A stretch of 64,000 bases of DNA from Skeletonema tropicum (Eukaryota > Bacillariophyta > Thalassiosirophyceae > Thalassiosirales > Thalassiosiraceae): NCBI GenBank assembly GCA_037178625.1, contig CM074137.1:62001-126000 (forward strand). The letters are read 5' to 3'. Below are positions 22,645 through 33,320 of the stretch, in pieces (position 1 is the stretch's first letter; every line of letters begins with the position of its first letter). The notes under the pieces were generated by a model. It worked only from the letters and a program-made list of their open reading frames with translations. It did no database searches and had not been told where the DNA came from. Position numbers and translations under genes: made by a program.

Positions 22645-23475
22645 TCTCGGTTAAAAACAGTGTTAGAAAGTGATTGGCGGCTTGCAAACCGGCTTTACAG
22701 CCCGAATTTTTATTTCACATCCGAGATGAAAATCATCAAAATCAACAATATGACCACCGTTGGAAAGCTCTTTTCAATCTGATTCGATTAGTACCGTTAT
22801 TATCATTAGTATCAAAATAACAACATAATAATCAATGTAACCACAGCTCGGGCAAAGCCGTCGCAAACAAGCGACAACTTGAAGAAAGTGAGATCCAAAA
22901 AACAAAATAACCAACAATAATAATGATCACTGTGACACTACAAACAACAATAACACCATCTCATCCTCCCACCACCGCTACTACCAAATCCATCATCACC
23001 GACACATTCTCATTCCTCATCCGCCACCACTGCTGCTACCGCTACCATTGAGAATGTGTCGGTGAGAGAATTGAGAATGTGTCGGTGATCGGTGATGATG
23101 GCAGCAGTGGTGGTGGCGGTGGCGGTGGTGTTGCTACTACAATACTACTCAACTACTCAATCCACCACCGCCGCCAATGATGACGCAAAGTGAGCCGTAA
23201 GGCGAATCGGGAAGAGCCCCCCTCAATTCTTGTTGCGGCGGTAGTACTTTTGGATGCACTCGTGCCAACCCATCATGAACACACTGATCGATGCTTCTGT
23301 CTTCAGCGAAGCGTCTAGAGCCCGCCCTTGCCAACCAACCCATCACCCACCAGATCGTCGCCCTCGTTCTTCAGCGCAGCGTTTAGAGCCCGCTCCGTAC
23401 CAACTGTCATGATGAGACACTGACTGCGCTATTCATATATATAATGGAAAAGTAGTGTGTTTATTTTAGCGAGGG
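22645..23475. repeat. Extra spacer block found only in the second unit
   Basis: Unit 2 is about 730 bp longer than units 1 and 3. Its extra DNA starts with a diverged version of the neighbouring spacer (AATATGACCACCGTTGGAAA versus CAATATGACCACCGTTGGAA), contains a third GGGCAAAGCC motif near 22853 and a long imperfect inverted repeat around GAGAATGTGTCGGTGA (about 23045-23090). The pattern suggests two related blocks, with units 1 and 3 having lost the interval by recombination between them. Confidence 0.65.
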
Positions 23476-24332
23476 TCCAATATGACCACCGTTGGAATCG
23501 TCTTTTCAAGCTCTATCGATATATACCATCATTTCTATCAAACATAACAACCACTGCTCGGGCAAAGCCCTCGCGAAAAATTGACTGTTACTGCAGCGAT
23601 GTCATGATGGGTTGGTACATCATGATGTGAGATCCAAAAAAGCGACCACTGTAGATCTTCAATGCAATAAGATCCATGACAGTTGGCACGAGCACGAGCG
23701 CACTCAACAATATAATCAGAGCTCGGGCAAAGCCCTCGCACAACACGTTATCATCAGCTGGCCTCGACTCCGCTCGGCAAATAATAATATAGCACCACAC
23801 AACAATCAATCATCACAATGATCATTCTATTCCACCACCGCCACTACTATCATCCATTACCATCATTCCTTCATCCATTCGCCTTACGGCTCACCACTGT
23901 GGCGGTGGTGAAGTTGTTACGCAATGATCATTCCAATCCACCACCACCGCCACACACAACAGTCATTCCACCACCACCGCTGTCATCGTCACTGGATTTT
24001 CATTTGGTAGTAGTGGTGGTGGACTTGGTAGTAGCAGTCCACCACCGACACTCAATTCTCAACCGCCACCACTGCTGCTATCATACCACCACTACTACCA
24101 AATCCAGTCGCTGTTGTTGTTGTATTTATTGAGCGAGTGCGAGCGGCAGCGAGGACGAGCAGTGTTTATTGTTCGAATCGAATCGATATCGAGAAGTAGC
24201 GCTTGAAATGACGATTCGAATGATACGGTTGTGTCATTGTCGATTCTGGTCAAAATCCGAATTTGGAATGTCGATTTTCATTTGGAGCTTGATATTCGAA
24301 ATATAGTATAGGGGAATTTTATTGGTTGATTG

Positions 24333-24363
24333 TCATGTACATACTACGATCGCTATTGATGAC

Positions 24364-24395
<32 letters not shown>

Positions 24396-25244
24396 TTGTG
24401 AAGGTCCTCCGGTAGTTTCCATATAATCCGTATTCACATCATGCAATCCCTCTCGACAGATACGACAGAATACAGGCTCCCCCGTTTCCAATGACACTAA
24501 AATCTCATCATTGTGATCACCACCACCATCACTAGTCCCACTGCTGTTGTTGTTATTGTTGTTGTTATTCTTCAACAATCCGTCATCATAGGAAGGTAAC
24601 AATTTCATAGCCGCCGAGGTAGGATAACAAATGTTGGTTTGAGTGCACAACAAAGATGTCGAAATCACGGCTGTTTCTTGTCCATTGAGTGACTCAATGT
24701 GAGTACTTGTAGTATCATCATGTTGTCGTGGGGGCCCTTGCCCTTGATTGTTAGTATTGCTGTTGACGTCCTGATTGTCCTGATTGTCACTCACACTCAC
24801 ACTCCTCTGTGTATGAATATCAGCCACCTTGCTCATGGCAACATATCCGCCATGCGTTCCATGCTCCCCCGGCCATTTGAGTCGAAGCCAATATCTTCCA
24901 TGGGCAATGAGGCATTGATCGACCAATACGACTTCTGCGTGGCGGATACGTCGGATTGGAGTGGGCGATGATTTATTATTATTACTGGTAGTCTTCGTCT
25001 TCTTTGGAGCTTCGTGAATGGAGGAGACTGATGTGGAGGTGCCGTGTCTCAGTAGCTCACCTGAAGCAGCTGAGTTATCGCCATCACGGTTGGTGGCTGC
25101 ATTGTCATTGTCATTGTTATGATCGTCATTTTCATTATTACTTATATTTGATCGAGGGAGAGGAAACGGCCGCTCGTAGACCAAGAGGCCGTGGCGCCAA
25201 GGCTCCTTGGTGGAGTCGCCGGGGAGTGATAGATAGATCGGCAT
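24333..25244 (-). pseudogene. Truncated 5' copy of the RING-CH/MYND gene (copy 3)
   Basis: The 303-residue ORF has the same product as the copy at 21013-21924, including 12 Gln and the SSIAIVVCT read-through tail. It lacks the second half of the RING-CH finger, the MYND finger and the membrane part. Its upstream DNA keeps the GTGGCAGTGGCAGG form, whereas unit 2 lacks six bases there. Confidence 0.85.
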
Positions 25245-26921
25245 GCCTTAATAAATTATTATATTATTCGCTTCTGGGATGATATGATCTATCTGATGAT
25301 GTCTGTTGCTGTTGTCCCCCTGAATTATATTTGTGATGTGATGGTGTGGTGACGATGATGAATGAAATTGAAGTGACGTGGCTGGCAATGAATATCTATT
25401 AATAATCAGAATCAGAATTAGAATCAGCCGACCCTGAATCTCTTTCATTCAGGTATCGTAGGTCGACTATAGCCTATAGTAGTGGACACCAAAGACATGA
25501 AGCAATGCTACAATAATATTATTGTGCGTTTTGCGTTTCTCAATCGTTTTGATTTGAGAGAGGTGGCAGTGGCAGGTTGCGGCGTGCGTGACGGACGTGA
25601 GGATATAGGAGGTTTCGTTTCTTCGAAGATCGCATCTTTTGGTTGAAGCGCGTTTGCCTGTATTGTAGCCTGAGAACCTAACCGGCGGCGCGGCGAGCAA
25701 GGCAAGCAGCAAGCGCATCGTAAGTATCATGGGTCATGGGCGTGGGCCTCTTTCTGAAGATCTGCAAAGCGGCATCCATCTTTCACTTTTTGAATCAACA
25801 CATCACAGCTCAATAGCTCAAGCAGTTCAAAATGAATGACCATGGCCGATATATTCTATCTCGACTCCTACGCGGCCAATCAAGACGATAAGTGTCGTTT
25901 CGGAAAGCTCTCGAGCAGGTCTATCGATTAGGCGTGTAATCAAGTCGATTGGACGACTTTTTGTTGATCGTCTCGGTCAAAAACGGGGCAAGAAAGCTGC
26001 CGACAGCTTGGAATCCACCGCCGCAGCTGTAATATTCACAGCCGAGGTCAAAATTTGACCAAAATCCAATATGACCACCGTTGGAATCGTCTTTTCAAGC
26101 TCTATCGATATATACCATCATTTCTATCAAACATAACAACCACTGCTCGGGCAAAGCCCTCGCGAAAAATTGACTGTTACTGCAGCGATGTCATGATGGG
26201 TTGGTACATCATGATGTGAGATCCAAAAAAGCGACCACTGTAGATCTTCAATGCAATAAGATCCATGACAGTTGGCACGAGCACGAGCGCACTCAACAAT
26301 ATAATCAGAGCTCGGGCAAAGCCCTCGCACAACACGTTATCATCAGCTGGCCTCGACTCCGCTCGGCAAATAATAATATAGCACCACACAACAATCAATC
26401 ATCACAATGATCATTCTATTCCACCACCGCCACTACTATCATCCATTACCATCATTCCTTCATCCATTCGCCTTACGGCTCACCACTGTGGCGGTGGTGA
26501 AGTTGTTACGCAATGATCATTCCAATCCACCACCACCGCCACACACAACAGTCATTCCACCACCACCGCTGTCATCGTCACTGGATTTTCATTTGGTAGT
26601 AGTGGTGGTGGACTTGGTAGTAGCAGTCCACCACCGACACTCAATTCTCAACCGCCACCACTGCTGCTATCATACCACCACTACTACCAAATCCAGTCGC
26701 TGTTGTTGTTGTATTTATTGAGCGAGTGCGAGCGGCAGCGAGGACGAGCAGTGTTTATTGTTCGAATCGAATCGATATCGAGAAGTAGCGCTTGAAATGA
26801 CGATTCGAATGATACGGTTGTGTCATTGTCGATTCTGGTCAAAATCCGAATTTGGAATGTCGATTTTCATTTGGAGCTTGATATTCGAAATATAGTATAG
26901 GGGAATTTTATTGGTTGATTG

Positions 26922-26952
26922 TCATGTACATACTACGATCGCTATTGATGAC

Positions 26953-26984
<32 letters not shown>

Positions 26985-27836
26985 CTGTTGTGAAGGTCCT
27001 CCGGTAGTTTCCATATAATCCGTATTCACATCATGCAATCCCTCTCGACAGATACGACAGAATACAGGCTCCCCCGTTTCCAATGACACTAAAATCTCAT
27101 CATTGTGATCACCACCACCATCACTAGTCCCACTGCTGTTGTTGTTATTGTTGTTGTTATTCTTCAACAATCCGTCATCATAGGAAGGTAACAATTTCAT
27201 AGCCGCCGAGGTAGGATAACAAATGTTGGTTTGAGTGCACAACAAAGATGTCGAAATCACGGCTGTTTCTTGTCCATTGAGTGACTCAATGTGAGTACTT
27301 GTAGTATCATCATGTTGTCGTGGGGGCCCTTGCCCTTGATTGTTAGTATTGCTGTTGACGTCCTGATTGTCCTGATTGTCACTCACACTCACACTCCTCT
27401 GTGTATGAATATCAGCCACCTTGCTCATGGCAACATATCCGCCATGCGTTCCATGCTCCCCCGGCCATTTGAGTCGAAGCCAATATCTTCCATGGGCAAT
27501 GAGGCATTGATCGACCAATACGACTTCTGCGTGGCGGATACGTCGGATTGGAGTGGGCGATGATTTATTATTATTACTGGTAGTCTTCGTCTTCTTTGGA
27601 GCTTCGTGAATGGAGGAGACTGATGTGGAGGTGCCGTGTCTCAGTAGCTCACCTGAAGCAGCTGAGTTATCGCCATCACGGTTGGTGGCTGCATTGTCAT
27701 TGTCATTGTTATGATCGTCATTTTCATTATTACTTATATTTGATCGAGGGAGAGGAAACGGCCGCTCGTAGACCAAGAGGCCGTGGCGCCAAGGCTCCTT
27801 GGTGGAGTCGCCGGGGAGTGATAGATAGATCGGCAT
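26922..27836 (-). pseudogene. Truncated 5' copy of the RING-CH/MYND gene (copy 4)
   Basis: The 304-residue ORF equals the other truncated copies except for one additional Gln (13 in the tract), a one-codon CTG length change. Its upstream block is split by a 1,528-bp transposon 354 bp from the start codon. It is the outermost copy and the only one joined to the unique right flank. Confidence 0.85.
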
Positions 27837-28189
27837 GCCTTAATAAATTATTATATTATTCGCTTCTGGGATGATATGATCTATCTGATGATGTCTGTTG
27901 CTGTTGTCCCCCTGAATTATATTTGTGATGTGATGGTGTGGTGACGATGATGAATGAAATTGAAGTGACGTGGCTGGCAATGAATATCTATTAATAATCA
28001 GAATCAGAATTAGAATCAGCCGACCCTGAATCTCTTTCATTCAGGTATCGTAGGTCGACTATAGCCTATAGTAGTGGACACCAAAGACATGAAGCAATGC
28101 TACAATAATATTATTGTGCGTTTTGCGTTTCTCAATCGTTTTGATTTGAGAGAGGTGGCAGTGGCAGGTTGCGGCGTGCGTGACGGACG

Positions 28190-29723
28190 TGATAGCTGTC
28201 TCATCTCCTTGACTCCATGACGTGGATTTTTCTGTCTACGTAGGAATCGTCCAAGAAGCGGTACCAAAGTGGCGCCAACGATCATCGAGCACATCACCAC
28301 CATGGGATTTCCGCCCGAGTAGCGTACTGTACTAAGCGTGGTGCCGTTATATAAAAGATACAATGCTCGAGACGTTTATATAGACACATATGATTGCATG
28401 TAGCAACTTTATATGTACTAATTTTTACAAATGATGTAAAATAAAAGCCAATTTGTGCACATGAATGTGTATCCTCAACTCTCATGAGCAATGAACGATG
28501 GTGTTATAACAAATATTTCGGCACTAACGACACCAAACACTGCTAAAATAACGCTTGTAGAGTTATGAAAAGAATGTTTGCATTTTTTTAATGCGGTAAT
28601 AATAATTTATGAGGCCCACAGATCCTTGTCATTCAACACAAACACTTCTGTATGCACATCCATCTACTACAAGAGAATCACTTTGTGCATTCCAATGATG
28701 TCAGTAGTGATCATATGCAGCTCTATCCGTCGAACATTACTTCATTGAAACCAAAGGGCCTTAACAAGTCGTTGAAGATTCCACTCCGATCAATTCAGAG
28801 CAATGTAGCGCCGTAACAATAGCCTTCTTCGGAGACAAAATGTGCACCTATTCCACCCTAATCGAGCTTTAAGTCACCCAACTACGACCTTATCTCTTCA
28901 ATCAAATACAATAGTTGTTGTGTCATTGTTGTCAGATGGTAATGTTGATTTGAATGACATTACCATCGGAGTTGTTCTGTAAATGGCCATGTGTTGGGCG
29001 ATGGTGATACCAAGGCTGAGTTCACCGATGGTGGTGTAGGCAGTGAAATCGATCTCAATTGTCAACTTCACGGTACAAAGCGATCCTTACATATTATTGA
29101 GAGCTCATTTGTCGTGTTTAGTTGTCTCGTCATGATTAGAGGTCGGAATAGAACAACGAAATGGGTGACATTTGTTTGTAATTGATGATGTGATGTGTAG
29201 CAGCAATGTTGGTGCCCGACGGAGTGCTATGGCCATATGAAGTCACTAACAATGAACCACACCGACACTAGATGTCTATATGTAGAAGTAGCGGTGATAA
29301 TTGGCGGAGAGAGGACGATCTCCGAGGTGTTACAGGCGTAGTATCGGACGACACATCGGGAGATTCGGCTTCTTCTGGTTGACTTTTTCTCATGTGACGC
29401 TTAGATGGGGTACCAAAAAGTGCATTACGTGGCCTAGCCAGTAAGTTTCCTCATAGCTTCAGCTGCATACAGTTATATAGCACGAAATGCAAATCTGTGT
29501 ACTTCAGGAGATACGATTTTTACCGCTATGCCATCAACATGGTGTTTTGGTTCACTTCCTCATGATGTGTGATGATGTTTTTGCTGCGAAATGCAAAAGG
29601 CGGGATTTTTTGTGAAATATTTTATTTTTCTAATTTCGGCGGAAAGGGAGTGCCGTTATCTATCTTGTATGACATATACGTAGGAATCAATTTGACGGAG
29701 TCGAGGAGATGAGACAGCTATGA
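28190..29723. mobile_element. 1,528-bp TIR transposon (non-autonomous) with 3-bp target duplication
   Basis: The element occupies 28193-29720. Both ends begin TAGCTGTCTCATCTCCT when read inwards; the terminal inverted repeats extend 24 bp with one mismatch. TGA is duplicated at 28190-28192 and 29721-29723. The empty site (GACGGACGTGAGGATATAGG) is present in the three sibling array units, so the boundaries are exact. The largest internal ORF is 64 codons and resembles no transposase, so the element must be mobilised in trans. A 3-bp duplication is typical of PIF/Harbinger and CACTA-type elements, but the termini match neither consensus that I know. Confidence 0.93.
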
Positions 29724-29797
29724 GGATATAGGAGGTTTCGTTTCTTCGAAGATCGCATCTTTTGGTTGAAGCGCGTTTGCCTGTAGCCTGAGAAGGC

Positions 29798-30254
29798 GGC
29801 CACAAACGATGAACCAAGACTTAACTCAGCGCACTTGCGCCTGACGAACTAAGTAATTTACCTTACCCCAACACTCGTTATCGCTGCGCTCTCCACTCGT
29901 GCTTGATAATCATTCCTGCGTGAGGACAATAGTGTTATCAATAGGCGCAATTTTTTACTTGCTGCCAGTGTCTCCTACCGTGAGTGTCGTGAAGAGTGAG
30001 TGGACGCTTTTTGAGCAGTGTGTGTCCGATTTTTCTTTTTTGTGTCCGGCCCCGTTGCGACACATGCACACACTCACCTAATCACACCTCATCAAAAATT
30101 TGCTTTTGTTCTTTGTTCTTTCCGTTCGATCTATCTCAACCCTACTCGTGAGTGTGTTCTTGGATTGATAAAATGATAGCTTCCTATCGTATCGACTGAC
30201 CTTCTTACCATACTCACTCGTGGCAATAATATAGGTCTTTCATCGCTCCATGCC
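29798..30254. promoter_or_regulatory. Intergenic region upstream of the NTF2-like gene
   Basis: About 450 bp separates the end of the array from the next start codon. It should contain the promoter of the plus-strand gene at 30255. No specific element is recognisable. Confidence 0.3.
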
Positions 30255-31745
30255 ATGAGCAAGCTATCAATCGATTACAATCGACAAATCACTCCACCAA
30301 TCATTCAACCCTCCCCATCCACCGGAATGGAAAGCCTCTCCTACAGCCTCGACAGCTCCGACCCGCAACAACCTCCGGACTCTCCCACCGGTCCCTACGA
30401 TATCAAGCGGATCCACGGAATGGGCGGGATGGCACGAGAAGATGATAGTCCGAATGAGTATAGTATTTATAGTGAGGAGATGAGTCGCATGAGTGCGTAT
30501 CAGCAGTATCAGGAGCAGGACGAGCACACGGAGACAGAGGGACATCAGTCCTTGCCTACCGTCACTGAATATCAAATGAAAACGAATGCAACTAATAGCA
30601 ATTATGCAGCAACCGCACAACAGAGTGAAGAAAGTACTTCTTTCGATGCAACAAAGACAGTTCACGAAATGCATCGAAACTTATTGCATTTACTAAGTCA
30701 TCCGGAACTATTTACAGATGCATTGATTTGGGAGTCCAAGGTGGAGAGGGGGCTGGATCCATCGAGGCCAGATGAAAACGAGGATGAAGCACCAAGAGAG
30801 GGTGGCATCAAATCATTCGAGAATGAGTTTGAAGGTGCGGATGAACAACAACACGTCCTTGGTACGGATGATACCCCTCCTCCAGGAGGACCATCACCAG
30901 ATCATCAGCGGCTTATTTTGCCACCACTTCCACTACAGATATTTGCAGCCGACGCCGAGGTAGTTCTTCCCCAAGCACTGACGGCAACACAATTATTCGG
31001 GATGGAACGAGTGACTGGAATTGAATTGGAGGCAGCCGCCGGTATTACTGGACTAAGTCATTTATTCCAAAGGTGGCTGGCGCTCATGCCAGAGGGGGAT
31101 CATATGAACATTATTAATCCACCTGGATTGACGGTCATGAGGATTTCTGGAGGGAGATATCGTGTTACTGCAGCTCATCGTGTGGTATGGAGGTGGATGA
31201 ACAAGTTTTCATTTTCGGATGCCATGTTTCAACAATCTCCGTTGTCGTCGTCGTCGCCTGCTTCATCGGCGGATCCAACAACGGATGCTGCTGCTGCTGC
31301 TGCGAAAGATGAGGAGGGGGCAAAAAACAATAATGCTGATTTTGATTTTGGAGATTTAGTCACCATGACCATCATTGATGTATTCGAAACAGATGTGGAT
31401 GGGAGATTACTTTCCTACTGTCCCACATTTGATAATCGAGCCGTACACAAGACACAAGAAACAGTCGAACGTATCAAGAAGGGTGCATCGCAATTCAAGG
31501 AGAGGATAGAGGTAGTCAAGAAGAGTCCAGCGGGGCAGAGTGCACAGCATGTCGCTGAAGATTTGGGAAAGAGGGGACTTAGTGCGGCATTCAAGGGTTT
31601 CACTCTCGTCAAGAATAGAATTGAAACTAAAATACACAATCGTCAGCATCCTAAATCGGGGGAGACGTCGAATGTGGCAATTTCTACAGCTAGTTCGGAT
31701 GCTGTTGGAGGGGAGGATATTGGGGAGGAGGCGAGTGAGAAATGA
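30255..31745 (+). CDS. NTF2/SnoaL-like domain protein, paralogue 1
   Basis: This single-exon protein has 496 residues. A disordered acidic N-terminus is followed by a short conserved block (MHRNLLHLLSHPELFTDAL) and, after a linker, a domain beginning DIFAADAEVVLPQALTA. It includes a Leu-rich helix (GITGLSHLFQRWLALMPEG), GGRYRVTAAHRVVWRWMNKF and the strand pair VTMTIIDVFETDVDGRLLSYC ending CPTFDNRA. The hydrophobic pattern and the FxxDVDGxLLSYxPxFDNR ending resemble the NTF2/SnoaL-like fold, but the catalytic role is unknown. The C-terminus is basic and helical. A (GA)n run starts right after the stop. It is clearly paralogous to the minus-strand gene at 37606-39213. The start (GCCATGAGC) is the first in-frame Met. 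Confidence 0.85.
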   Translation: MSKLSIDYNRQITPPIIQPSPSTGMESLSYSLDSSDPQQPPDSPTGPYDIKRIHGMGGMAREDDSPNEYSIYSEEMSRMSAYQQYQEQDEHTETEGHQSLPTVTEYQMKTNATNSNYAATAQQSEESTSFDATKTVHEMHRNLLHLLSHPELFTDALIWESKVERGLDPSRPDENEDEAPREGGIKSFENEFEGADEQQHVLGTDDTPPPGGPSPDHQRLILPPLPLQIFAADAEVVLPQALTATQLFGMERVTGIELEAAAGITGLSHLFQRWLALMPEGDHMNIINPPGLTVMRISGGRYRVTAAHRVVWRWMNKFSFSDAMFQQSPLSSSSPASSADPTTDAAAAAAKDEEGAKNNNADFDFGDLVTMTIIDVFETDVDGRLLSYCPTFDNRAVHKTQETVERIKKGASQFKERIEVVKKSPAGQSAQHVAEDLGKRGLSAAFKGFTLVKNRIETKIHNRQHPKSGETSNVAISTASSDAVGGEDIGEEASEK

Positions 31746-31746
31746 G

Positions 31747-31775
<29 letters not shown>
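31746..31775. repeat. (GA)n microsatellite in the 3' flank
   Basis: An almost pure GA dinucleotide run begins directly after the stop codon of the NTF2-like gene. Confidence 0.9.
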
Positions 31776-31781
<6 letters not shown>

Positions 31782-32050
31782 TGGCTACTACAATTTGGTT
31801 CATTACTATTATTTTGTTGTTCTACATGTGATCCGTTCTGACCACTGGCGGAGACGAAGTTTAACTGTGTCGAGATTAGGTATTACGAAGGTATATTTTT
31901 TGAGTGTGAAGTTACTTATTTGTTCCCTAATTAGTGCAACATGATCACTAATGATACTTGCTATTAGAACGAACAAGCTGCACATCAATGAGAGTTCTAT
32001 CAATCAATCTAAAAAACAATCTTTACGAGAGTCCTGCATCTCCAAGGGAA

Positions 32051-32399
32051 TAGATTGCTCTCCCTCAGAGGTGGTGTGGTGTAGTGGTATCACCGCCTCT
32101 CTTCTGGTTCGGGGTCTTGGGTTCGAGTCTCCCCCGTGCCAAATCCTGGCTGTTTGAGGTGTCGCAGCTCGGAGTGCGATCTGGGAAAAAAGACCATTAC
32201 TTGGTTTGGAATTTCATATCACTGCCTCTTTGCTAATTCCGGGGTGATGGAAAAACTGTTGGTTATTTGCTTAATTACACTCGAAGGGTAGTAACTTGTG
32301 ACATTGCTCTAGATAATTGTAGATAATTTCGCCCCTGGAGGGCCAACCATGACGTACTTTAAGATTTCCGTTAATTTTTTTTTAGATTGCTCTCCCTCA
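32051..32399 (+). mobile_element. tRNA-derived SINE, copy 2, with 17-bp target-site duplications
   Basis: The element spans 32068-32382 and is flanked by perfect TAGATTGCTCTCCCTCA repeats at 32051-32067 and 32383-32399 (the first T of the right copy may belong to the T tail). Boxes A and B, body and T-run are the same as in copy 1 at 9843-10163; I see no difference over about 300 bp apart from the first few bases and tail length. The right target duplication covers the TGA stop codon of the minus-strand MYND/Sel1 gene, so the element sits in that gene's immediate 3' flank without changing the reading frame. Confidence 0.92.
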
Positions 32400-33043
32400 T
32401 GAAGAGTTCTGCCTAGCTTCTGCTTCTTCTCTCTGCGGACTTTTTGTTGCATCTACGGCAGCCTGGTGTGCACGAAGAGTTGTGGCAAAATCTTCTTTGC
32501 TGACCTCGTCATGTTCGTAGCAATCCTTCACTTCTTTTAGTGACTTGTCATGCCCTAATTTTGAGCCAATTATCCAGTGCTTGATTGCTCTCTCTTTCTC
32601 ATTTTGCCGCCACTCTATGCATCCAAGATAGTATCTCGCGTATGTGTTCCAAGCAACGGCAGCCGCTTTCAGGTGCTCCAGCTGCTTTTTCTCGTCCTCC
32701 TCGACACCTAGGGCTCTCTCATACATCACTGATAATTGATAACGAGCTGCCACATCCCCAATTGCTGCTGCCTTCGTCCAATACTCAAAAGCCGTATTGT
32801 AAACCCCGTCGGTGTAGAAGTCCCAACCTCTTTCGTATATTGCAGCTGGATCATTGATATGGTTTGACAACAACACGTCATCAAAATAGTCTTGGTTGTA
32901 TCGAGAGGATGAGGCAACCAACAAAGCGGGCAGTCGCTGTCATCTCTGCTCTCAGGTTGCTTGAATAAAATTTCGTCTCCTATTTCATCCGCTTCCTTCT
33001 TGTCATTTCGTTTATCGCTCTCGTCCTCTGCATTTTCACTCAT
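32397..33043 (-). pseudogene. Broken MYND/Sel1 family gene (MYND lost, frameshift in the Cys finger)
   Basis: The N-terminal frame (33043 down to about 32870) reads DEILFKQPESRDDSDCPLCW ... MTCCCQTI. This is the family's second finger up to its middle Cys pair. The second frame (to 32397) starts at ND-PAAIYERGWDF and carries Sel1 repeats (AFEYWTKAAAIGDVAARYQL, KHWIIGSKLGHDKSL) and the C-terminal signature SKEDFATTLRAHQAAVDATK. Compared with the intact paralogue at 61805-62731, the whole MYND finger and the second half of the Cys finger are missing, with a frame change at the deletion joint. The Sel1 half remains open for 175 residues from an internal Met, so a Sel1-only product is possible. 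Confidence 0.8.
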
Positions 33044-33320
33044 GATGATTGAAATCGCCGGTTAGATCAGTCCAAGCACGGACCAGCCTGCAGCACGGTA
33101 TGTTGTTACTGCTTGCTGCACGCACCGTCCAAAAATGACGATAGATGATGGTGATGGGGAGGTACGGTACCTTTCGCGCTTTCTTTCTCATCACGGGAAC
33201 CTTCTCATCTTCCATCTCGCATCCCTAATCTTGGTCCGGCCAAAAGATTTATCGTACCAAGCATATATATAGACTCACCCAAGCACGACAACTACATCTT
33301 ACACTAAGCACTTCATTATC

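Larger units (their letters stand above)
18459..29797 (-). repeat. Tandem array of the RING-CH gene 5' end plus spacer
   Basis: Start codons of near-identical coding segments lie at 19335, 21924, 25244 and 27836, giving periods of 2,589, 3,320 and 2,592 bp. Each unit runs from the CTG (polyGln) tract through the start codon and about 430 bp of upstream DNA into a spacer of about 1.2-2.0 kb, then joins the next CTG tract. Only the leftmost copy continues into the complete gene. The rightmost copy lacks the spacer and passes into unique flank near 29797. The encoded residues are identical between copies apart from Gln number, so the array is very young or an assembly artefact. Confidence 0.9.
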
